Assembly: GCA_002353295.1 (NCBI GenBank)
Contig: DEJG01000026.1
Location: 58,234 to 122,233 of the forward strand
From: Prevotella sp. UBA2754
Lineage (GTDB): Bacteria > Bacteroidota > Bacteroidia > Bacteroidales > Bacteroidaceae
Length of the DNA: 64,000 nucleotides
Direction: 5' to 3'
Numbering within the stretch: position 1 is the first letter of the stretch; every line of letters begins with the position of its first letter. The position numbers and the translations under genes are program-made. The notes beneath the pieces are model-generated. The model searched no databases, was not told the DNA's origin, and saw nothing but the letters and a program-made list of their open reading frames with translations. This document shows, piece by piece, positions 57,870 to 64,000 of this stretch.

Positions 57870-59567
57870 ATGTGTGGAATTGTAGCTATATTGAATGTGA
57901 AAGAACAGACGCAGCAGTTGCGTCAGAAAGCGTTGGGAATGAGTCATAAGATTCGTCATCGCGGACCTGACTGGAGTGGTATCTATTGCGGCGGGTCGGC
58001 TATCCTTGCCCACGAGCGTTTGAGTATTGTTGATCCGGAGTCGGGCGGACAGCCTTTGTTTTCTCCAGACCGTCAGCAGATTCTTGCCGTCAATGGCGAG
58101 ATATACAATCATCAGGAGATTCGCCAGCGGTATGAAGGGAAGTATGAATTCCAGACAGGGAGTGACTGCGAAGTTATCCTTGCGTTGTATCAGGACAAAG
58201 GGATTGATTTCTTAGAGGAACTCAATGGCATCTTCGCCTTTGTGCTCTATGATGAAAAGCGAGATGAGTTTCTGATAGCCCGTGATCCGATAGGGGTCAT
58301 CCCCCTCTATATCGGTTATGATGCCGACGGCACGGTCTATGTCGCTTCTGAGTTGAAGGCGTTGGAGGGACAGTGCCAGCGTTATGAACCCTTCCTGCCG
58401 GGTCACTATCTGTGGAGCGGAGATCTTAACTCTCAACTCTCAACTCTCAATTTTCAACTAAAAAGATTCTATCAGCGTGATTGGTTTGATTACGATGCCG
58501 TCAAGGATAATGGAGCCAGTTCCGAGGATATTCGTCAGGCTTTGCGCGAAGCGGTGCGCCGTCAGTTGATGTCCGACGTTCCGTATGGTGTGCTGCTGAG
58601 CGGTGGTCTTGATAGTAGTGTGATTTCAGCCATAGCCGAACGCTATTCTGAAATGCGTATTGAGAATAATTCTCAAACCAAGGCTTATTGGCCCCGTCTG
58701 CATTCCTTTGCCGTAGGACTCAAAGGTGCTCCCGACTTGGCGAAGGCTCGTATGGTAGCAGAACATATCGGCACCGTACATCACGAAATCAATTATACCA
58801 TCCAGGAGGGACTGGATGCTATCCGTGATGTCATCTATTTCATTGAGACGTATGATGTCACCACCGTGCGTGCCTCAACTCCAATGTATCTGCTGGCACG
58901 TGTCATCAAGTCGATGGGTATCAAGATGGTGCTTTCGGGTGAGGGTGCCGACGAGATATTCGGCGGTTATCTTTATTTCCATAAAGCCCCCGATGCCAGA
59001 GCTTTCCATGAAGAGACGGTGCGTAAACTCTCCAAGTTGCATCTGTACGATTGTCTGAGAGCTAATAAGAGTTTGTCGGCATGGGGCGTAGAAGGACGAG
59101 TTCCCTTCCTCGATAAGGAATTCTTGGACGTTGCCATGCGAACGAATCCGAAGGCGAAAATGTGTCCAGGCACAACGATGGAGAAACGCATAGTGCGTGA
59201 GGCTTTTTCAGATATGTTACCAGAAGAGATTGTATGGCGACAGAAAGAGCAGTTTTCTGATGGTGTGGGGTATTCGTGGATAGATACCTTGAAACTGATA
59301 ACTGCCGAGGCAGTCTCTGATGAACAGATGGCTCATGCTGCAGAACGGTTCCCCATCAATCCGCCACAGAATAAAGAGGAATATTATTACCGTTCTATTT
59401 TTGCAGAACATTTCCCAAGCGAATCAGCAGCCCGTAGTGTGCCTAGTGAAGCGAGTGTGGCTTGTTCAACGGCTATTGCCTTAGAATGGGACGCCTCTTT
59501 CCAAGGGAAGAACGATCCGAGTGGGAGAGCTGTGATAGGAGTTCATGAAAAAGCATATGAAAAATAA
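57870..59567 (+). CDS. asnB: Asparagine synthase B (glutamine-hydrolysing)
   Basis: 565 residues starting MCGIVAILNVKEQ, so Cys2 is the glutaminase nucleophile. Glutaminase domain with RHRGPDWSG and LAVNGEIYNHQEIR, then the synthetase domain with the ATP loop GVLLSGGLDSSVISAIAERY and the conserved RVPFLDKEFLDVAMR. Residues 187-198 (NSQLSTLNFQLK) come from a heptamer array in the linker between the two domains. It is the third glutamine-dependent enzyme in a row with pyrG and purF. Confidence 0.96.
   Translation: MCGIVAILNVKEQTQQLRQKALGMSHKIRHRGPDWSGIYCGGSAILAHERLSIVDPESGGQPLFSPDRQQILAVNGEIYNHQEIRQRYEGKYEFQTGSDCEVILALYQDKGIDFLEELNGIFAFVLYDEKRDEFLIARDPIGVIPLYIGYDADGTVYVASELKALEGQCQRYEPFLPGHYLWSGDLNSQLSTLNFQLKRFYQRDWFDYDAVKDNGASSEDIRQALREAVRRQLMSDVPYGVLLSGGLDSSVISAIAERYSEMRIENNSQTKAYWPRLHSFAVGLKGAPDLAKARMVAEHIGTVHHEINYTIQEGLDAIRDVIYFIETYDVTTVRASTPMYLLARVIKSMGIKMVLSGEGADEIFGGYLYFHKAPDARAFHEETVRKLSKLHLYDCLRANKSLSAWGVEGRVPFLDKEFLDVAMRTNPKAKMCPGTTMEKRIVREAFSDMLPEEIVWRQKEQFSDGVGYSWIDTLKLITAEAVSDEQMAHAAERFPINPPQNKEEYYYRSIFAEHFPSESAARSVPSEASVACSTAIALEWDASFQGKNDPSGRAVIGVHEKAYEK
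58428..58462 (+). repeat. In-frame heptamer array inside asnB
   Basis: Units AACTCTC, AACTCTC, AACTCTC, AATTTTC, AACTAAA, the same family as in pyrG. Confidence 0.88.
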
Positions 59568-59602
59568 AAAATGGCGCTCTTTATAGAACGCCATTTTATT
59601 TT
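59568..59602. terminator. Bidirectional terminator between asnB and HU gene
   Basis: Nine perfect pairs (59568-59576 with 59589-59597) with A and T runs on either side, starting right after the asnB stop. Confidence 0.9.
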
Positions 59603-59614
59603 TTCTTTACAAAA

Positions 59615-59890
59615 TTACTTATCAACAGCCTTTGCGAGTTCTGCGCCAGCCTTGAACTTAGCAACCTTCTTGGCAGCAATCTTAATCTTCTGCTTTGTTG
59701 CAGGGTTGATACCTTCACGAGCAGGCTTCTTAGTTACAGCGAATGTGCCAAAGCCAACGAGCTGTACTTTATCACCTTTTTTCAGTGCACCAGTAATAGC
59801 CTCAATAGTTGCGTCAAGTGCCTTCTTAGAATCAGCCTTAGTCAGTTTTGCGGCGGCTGCAATCTTCTCGATTAATTCTGTCTTGTTCAT
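59615..59890 (-). CDS. HU-family DNA-binding protein
   Basis: 91 residues. Nucleoid protein that bends DNA as a dimer. MNKTELIEKIAAAAKLTKAD and the arm region VQLVGFGTFAVTKKPAREGI with NPATKQKIKIAAKKVAKFKA are the HU signature. Promoter at 59954-59984 is one of the best in the window, with a 60-base A/T-rich leader, in line with strong expression. Confidence 0.97.
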   Translation of the reverse strand: MNKTELIEKIAAAAKLTKADSKKALDATIEAITGALKKGDKVQLVGFGTFAVTKKPAREGINPATKQKIKIAAKKVAKFKAGAELAKAVDK

Positions 59891-59953
59891 AATTGTTGTT
59901 TTTAAAAATGAATTATTAATAGTTTAAATAGGTTTAAAATCTAATTTCTTTGG

Positions 59954-59984
59954 CAAATATAGAATAAAGTATTCAGAAAACAAA
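59954..59984 (-). promoter_or_regulatory. Promoter of the HU gene
   Basis: -7 TATATTTG (59954-59961), 19-bp spacer and -33 TTTG (59981-59984), minus strand, in an A/T-rich context. Confidence 0.85.
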
Positions 59985-60066
59985 CAAAAATGCGAAAAAA
60001 ATTAGATTTTTTTTGAAAAAAAGTGTATATCAGTCCTTTTTTGTGCCTAAAAACAGATATTTTTAG

Positions 60067-60074
60067 TAATTTTG
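60067..60074 (+). promoter_or_regulatory. -7 box of the rhomboid gene
   Basis: TAATTTTG, with a TTTG 23 bp upstream (60040-60043); 52 bases before ATG 60127. Confidence 0.65.
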
Positions 60075-60126
60075 CGCTCAAAATAAGATAATTAAGACTA
60101 ATAGTTGTTTTCTATGTAAACTATCA

Positions 60127-61047
60127 ATGATGAACAATATACCTACAATGACCAAAAATCTGCTCATCGTTAATTTTATAGCGTTTGTAGCAACTTGGGT
60201 ACTGGAATATCGGGGGATTGACCTGACTTCGTTGTTGGGCCTGCACTTTTTCATGGCACAGGACTTTCGGGTTTACCAATTCATCACCTACATGTTCCTG
60301 CATGGCGGATTCACCCATATATTCTTCAATATGTTCGCCTTGTGGATGTTTGGTGCCGTGATAGAAAGGGTGTGGGGACCGAAGAAATTCCTTTTTTATT
60401 ACATTTCGTGTGGTATCGGAGCCGGTATGACGCAAGAGTTGGCACAGTATGTCAACTATCTGTCATTAGGACTTAGCGAGTTTGACCAAGTGAATATAGG
60501 TGGGACACTGATGCTGACCAGTGATTATCTGAATCTATGGACGACTATCGGTGCCTCGGGAGCCGTTTATGCTATTCTGTTGGCATTCGGAATGATATTC
60601 CCGAACGAACGGCTTTTCATCATCCCCTTCCCATTTCCTATTAAGGCCAAGTGGTTGGTGGTAGGTTATATCGCTATTGAATTGTTCTCTGCCCTTAGCG
60701 GTCCTGGTGATGGGGTTGCCCATACAGCCCATTTAGGCGGTATGCTCTTTGGCTTTATCATGATTCGTTATTGGAAAAAGAATCCAGGTAATGGTACCAA
60801 GTTTGGACGTAGCAGGGGACAGGAGTTCTTTGATAGTATGAAGCGGCGTTTCGATGAAAGGCAACACTCTTCTAACCGACGTCAATGGGTGGATGAACCG
60901 GAAGAATCGCAGGAGCCGCCTAAGAAACCTAAGCGGCAAAATCAAGAAGAGATTGATGCTATCCTCGATAAGATTCGTAAGAGTGGGTATGATAGTCTTA
61001 CCAAGGAGGAGAAAAAGAAGTTGTTTGACCAAAGCCAACAAAATTGA
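60127..61047 (+). CDS. Rhomboid family intramembrane serine protease
   Basis: 306 residues with six membrane helices. Catalytic Ser144 in TTIGASGAVYAILLAFG and His202 in AHTAHLGGMLFG; the L1-loop motif is ERVWGPKKFLFYY. The C-terminal 90 residues are soluble, basic and Pro/Lys-rich, ending in a helix (EEIDAILDKIRKSGYDSLTKEEKKKLF) common to Bacteroidetes rhomboids. Substrates are unknown. It overlaps the next gene by four bases (TTGA). Confidence 0.95.
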   Translation: MMNNIPTMTKNLLIVNFIAFVATWVLEYRGIDLTSLLGLHFFMAQDFRVYQFITYMFLHGGFTHIFFNMFALWMFGAVIERVWGPKKFLFYYISCGIGAGMTQELAQYVNYLSLGLSEFDQVNIGGTLMLTSDYLNLWTTIGASGAVYAILLAFGMIFPNERLFIIPFPFPIKAKWLVVGYIAIELFSALSGPGDGVAHTAHLGGMLFGFIMIRYWKKNPGNGTKFGRSRGQEFFDSMKRRFDERQHSSNRRQWVDEPEESQEPPKKPKRQNQEEIDAILDKIRKSGYDSLTKEEKKKLFDQSQQN

Positions 61048-62138
61048 TTAAGCAACTTAAAAAAATGACAGTGCAGATGATGGCTGGCGCAAATCTTGCA
61101 ACCATCATAGTGATGTGTCTGGTGGGCTATTCTGACAGACTAAACCCAGTAGAACATCCCGTACTGTCTTGTATAGGTATGACTTTCCCTCTATTCCTGC
61201 TAGTTAACATGGGTTTCATGTTTTTTTGGATTATTTTTAAGTTTCGAATGATATGGATACCCATTTTAGGCTATGCACTCTCCTACGTACCTATTAATAT
61301 ATATATGCCACTTAACTTGAAAGCTGCGGAACCGTCGGAAGGGGCAGTCAAACTTATCAGTTACAATGTATGTGCCTATGGGGGTAACTATAAATATGAG
61401 CAAGGTTTCGAGAAAGTTCGTGACTATTTGTTTGAACAAAAGGCTGATATTGTTTGTTTACAGGAAGACGTAGATACCTGGCGGCGTTATTGTTTTCAAC
61501 ATTATGAGAAAGAATATGCCTATAACGATACTGTTCTTTTCAATACAGATGGGATTATGAATGGAGTGGGAATCCATACACGTTTCCCAATTATTAGAAG
61601 AGAACGTATTGTCTATCCTTCGCGAGTGAATGGCAGTGTGGCTTGGTATTTGCAGGTGGGAAATGATACCCTATTGGTGATTAATAATCATTTTGAAGGC
61701 ACTCATCTGTCTAAAGAGGATCGTCAAATCTATCGAGGTATTATTCATGGAGAAATGAAAGGAGATACCGCACGTAAAGAGTCAAAAAAACTTCTAGTTA
61801 CTTTAGCTGAATCGTCGACAAAGCGTGCTCCTCAAATTGACGCTGTATACCGTTATGTGGTGGAGCATCCGCAATATCCTGTCATTTTATGTGGAGATTT
61901 CAATGACAACCCTATTTCTTATTCGCGTTATCAGATAGCCAAGGTGCTGAAAGATTGCTTTGTAGAGACGGGAAAAGGCTTAGGCTTGTCCTATAATCAG
62001 AAAGGATTTCACTTTCGTATTGACCATGTTTTCTGTTCTAATGATATTCAACCTTATAACTGTAAGATTGATAGTAAAATGGATGCAAGTGACCATTTTC
62101 CAGTGGTCTGTTGGTTAAAAATAGATAGAAAAGACTGA
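61044..62138 (+). CDS. Endonuclease/exonuclease/phosphatase-fold membrane protein
   Basis: 364 residues. Three N-terminal membrane helices (about 10-85) are followed by an EEP domain with KLISYNVCAYGG, VCLQEDVDTW, LVINNHFEG, CGDFNDNPISY and the final SDHFPVVCW, all catalytic motifs of the DNase I/phosphodiesterase fold. Substrate could be a nucleic acid or a phosphoester lipid. TTG 61044 starts on the rhomboid stop; ATG 61065 is an alternative giving seven fewer residues. Confidence 0.9.
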   Translation: MIKQLKKMTVQMMAGANLATIIVMCLVGYSDRLNPVEHPVLSCIGMTFPLFLLVNMGFMFFWIIFKFRMIWIPILGYALSYVPINIYMPLNLKAAEPSEGAVKLISYNVCAYGGNYKYEQGFEKVRDYLFEQKADIVCLQEDVDTWRRYCFQHYEKEYAYNDTVLFNTDGIMNGVGIHTRFPIIRRERIVYPSRVNGSVAWYLQVGNDTLLVINNHFEGTHLSKEDRQIYRGIIHGEMKGDTARKESKKLLVTLAESSTKRAPQIDAVYRYVVEHPQYPVILCGDFNDNPISYSRYQIAKVLKDCFVETGKGLGLSYNQKGFHFRIDHVFCSNDIQPYNCKIDSKMDASDHFPVVCWLKIDRKD

Positions 62139-62187
62139 AAAAAGAGCGAATTTCTTTGATAAATTTCGGTAAGTGGAGAAAAATAAG

Positions 62188-62195
62188 TATATTTG
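62188..62195 (+). promoter_or_regulatory. -7 box of secDF
   Basis: TATATTTG, 48 bases before ATG 62243. Confidence 0.7.
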
Positions 62196-62242
62196 CAGGC
62201 TAAAATAGCAGAATCATAAATTAAAATATTATAACAAACAAA

Positions 62243-64000
62243 ATGCAAAACAAAGGAATTGTAAAGTTTATTGCACTCGTCTTGATTCTTGTGTGCTGCT
62301 TTTACCTTTCATTCTCATTTGTGACTCGTCATCATGAGAGCAAGGCTGCAGCTATGGGAGAGGAGGCTGGTCAGGAATACCTAGACTCCATCATGAACGA
62401 GAAAGTGTACTGCGGAATTTATTCTTTCAAGCAGTGCCGCGAGATGGAAATTGGTCTTGGACTTGACCTGAAAGGCGGTATGAACGTGATTCTTGAGGTT
62501 TCAGTACCCGATGTAATCGATGTACTGGCTGACCACAAGACTGATGCTGCCTATAAGAAGTCTATGGATGAGGCTAAGAAAGAGGAGGAGACAAGTCAAA
62601 ATGACTTTATCTCCCTGTTTATCAAGTATTGGAAGCAGAATTCCAATGGTCGTCCCTTGGCAGCTGTATTTGCCACTCAGCAGATGAAGGGCAAGGTAAG
62701 CACCAACAGCACCGATGCTGAGGTGGAGCGCGCACTGCGTGCCGAGGTTCAGTCGGCTGTTGACAACTCATTCAACGTAGTTCGTAACCGTATCGATAAG
62801 TTCGGTGTAGTACAGCCCAATATCCAGAAGCTCGAAGGACAAAGTGGCCGTATTATGGTGGAGATGCCTGGTATCAAAGAACCAGAGCGTGTTCGTAAGT
62901 TGTTGCAGGGAAGTGCCAACCTGGAGTTCTGGGAGACTTATAATTCTCAAGAAATTTATCCGCTTTTGGCTCAGCTTAATCAGAAATATGCAGCTACAGA
63001 GGCAGGCACAGACAATGCAGTGGCTAGCGATTCTGTCGCTGCAGACACAACCGCTGCTGCTACCAACGACCTGGCTGCTAAATTAGCCAAGAAGAATGAT
63101 AAGGTTGTGGATGCTAAGGCCAAAGCTGATGCTTTGAAACTCAATCCATTGTTTGCCGTTTTCCAGCCTGTTCCACAGGGACTGGCTATTGTCGGTTATG
63201 CGAATGCACGTGATACTGCAGACGTCAACAAGGTTATTTATTCTGATGTAGCCCGTCAGGTGCTTCCTGCTGAGTGCAAACTTCGTTGGGGTGCTAAGGC
63301 AGAAGACTTCGGAGAGAATACCAAGGGTGACGTCTTTGCCCTCTATGCATTGAAAATCACTGAGCCCAATGGTCGTGCTCCGTTGGAGGGTGACGTAATT
63401 ACAAGTGCAAAGGACGAGTTTGACCAGATGGGTCATCCTTCTGTGTCTATGCAGATGAATTCAGACGGTGCTCGCCGTTGGAGTCAGATTACCAAGCAGA
63501 ATATCGGTCGTGGCGTTGCCATTGTACTGGATGATGCTGTTTACAGTGCTCCACGTATCCTCACACAGATTGATGGAGGTAACTCTTCTATCACAGGTAA
63601 TTTCACCATCGAGGACACCAAAGACTTGGCTAATACGCTGAACTCTGGTAAGATGCCTGCCCCAACCCGTATCGTACAGGAAGAGGTCGTAGGTCCTTCA
63701 CTGGGTGCACAGTCTATTAAGCAGGGTGTTATTTCCTTTATTGTTGCTTTTGTGTTGCTGATGATCTATATGGTCATGCTATACGGCTTCATTCCAGGTA
63801 TGTTGGCTAATATGGCCCTGCTGTTCAACTTGTTCTTCACCCTCGGTATCTTGACCTCGTTCCAGGCTGCATTGACAATGCCTGGTATTGCTGGTATCGT
63901 GCTAACCTTGGGTACTGCAGTGGATGCTAATGTACTGATATATGAGCGTACTAAAGAGGAACTTCGTAAGGGACATACGGTGAAGGAAGCTTTGAATCTT
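62243..64000 (+). CDS. secDF: Protein translocase subunit SecDF (5' part)
   Basis: 586 codons to the window edge, no stop. It uses the proton gradient to pull exported proteins through SecYEG. An N-terminal helix (GIVKFIALVLILVCCFYLSF) and the SecD signature GLGLDLKGGMNVILEV come first; a large periplasmic region includes an Ala/Thr/Lys-rich insertion (about 255-290), then helices 2 to 4 with LMIYMVMLYGFIPG and the conserved LGTAVDANVLIYERTKEEL. In Bacteroidetes SecD and SecF are normally fused, with a length near 1000; the SecF half should lie beyond 64000. Confidence 0.95.
   Translation, partial: MQNKGIVKFIALVLILVCCFYLSFSFVTRHHESKAAAMGEEAGQEYLDSIMNEKVYCGIYSFKQCREMEIGLGLDLKGGMNVILEVSVPDVIDVLADHKTDAAYKKSMDEAKKEEETSQNDFISLFIKYWKQNSNGRPLAAVFATQQMKGKVSTNSTDAEVERALRAEVQSAVDNSFNVVRNRIDKFGVVQPNIQKLEGQSGRIMVEMPGIKEPERVRKLLQGSANLEFWETYNSQEIYPLLAQLNQKYAATEAGTDNAVASDSVAADTTAAATNDLAAKLAKKNDKVVDAKAKADALKLNPLFAVFQPVPQGLAIVGYANARDTADVNKVIYSDVARQVLPAECKLRWGAKAEDFGENTKGDVFALYALKITEPNGRAPLEGDVITSAKDEFDQMGHPSVSMQMNSDGARRWSQITKQNIGRGVAIVLDDAVYSAPRILTQIDGGNSSITGNFTIEDTKDLANTLNSGKMPAPTRIVQEEVVGPSLGAQSIKQGVISFIVAFVLLMIYMVMLYGFIPGMLANMALLFNLFFTLGILTSFQAALTMPGIAGIVLTLGTAVDANVLIYERTKEELRKGHTVKEALNL

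Overview
The window looks like a chromosomal segment of a Bacteroidales bacterium, most likely Prevotella or a close relative. Three things support this. Almost every transcription unit starts at a Bacteroidetes-type -7 box (TAnnTTTG), usually without a proteobacterial -35/-10 pair. The gene content is typical of the order: type III glutamine synthetase, DUF6242/DUF6089/DUF4271 proteins, a BamA-Skp cluster, fused SecDF, lipoprotein-type TPR histidine kinases and LL-diaminopimelate aminotransferase. Many proteins are exported by Sec or lipoprotein signals. I see no phage, plasmid, insertion sequence, CRISPR or rRNA. There are two tRNA genes, Gln(TTG) and Leu(TAA).

Layout. 1-0.75 kb: 3' end of pckA, then a self-contained 31-codon membrane microprotein gene. 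0.8-9 kb: outer-membrane and wall biogenesis (DUF6242 lipoprotein, DUF6089 barrel, uppS, bamA, three Skp/OmpH chaperones, murI). 9-13.5 kb (minus): LolC/E-type permease, rbfA, and a LytTR regulator with a TPR histidine kinase. 13.5-20.3 kb (minus): seven co-directional genes for exported proteins, a poorly characterised envelope operon behind one clear promoter. 20.3-21.0 kb: gene-poor stretch with a candidate RNA and a 22-bp palindromic repeat. 21-25.3 kb: Ig-like surface protein pair, small barrel, O-methyltransferase, aroQ. 25.3-33.1 kb: xerD, M16 protease, a structured leader or ncRNA, TPR hybrid-less histidine kinase, purine permease. 33.1-46.8 kb: housekeeping genes (metK, hemD-like, rnpA, yidD, tyrS, tRNA-Gln, argS, RNase H, ribD, prmC, recX, comF, pyrE, argH). 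46.8-59.6 kb: a nitrogen-centred region (tRNA-Leu, glnN, dapL, dapF divergent from glnK, amt and a porin, then the glutamine-dependent enzymes pyrG, purF and asnB). 59.6-64 kb: HU, rhomboid protease, an endonuclease/phosphatase-fold membrane protein, and the start of secDF, cut by the window end.

The most unusual signal is not a gene. Short tandem arrays with 7-, 8- or 9-bp units recur throughout. They sit at operon junctions, where they often contain the stop codon of one gene and the start codon of the next, and inside coding sequences of conserved enzymes (argS, glnN, pyrG, purF, asnB), where they fill loops, and in the signal peptide of a small exported protein. The units fall into a few families (AACTCTC, TAATGAG, GTTGGCT, GAATTGAA, GARTACTCA) that recur at unlinked loci. 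This resembles the heptameric STRR repeats known from cyanobacteria, but here the arrays have been taken into proteins.

Limits: all calls come from reading the sequence. Family names rest on recognised motifs, and RNA structures were paired by eye.
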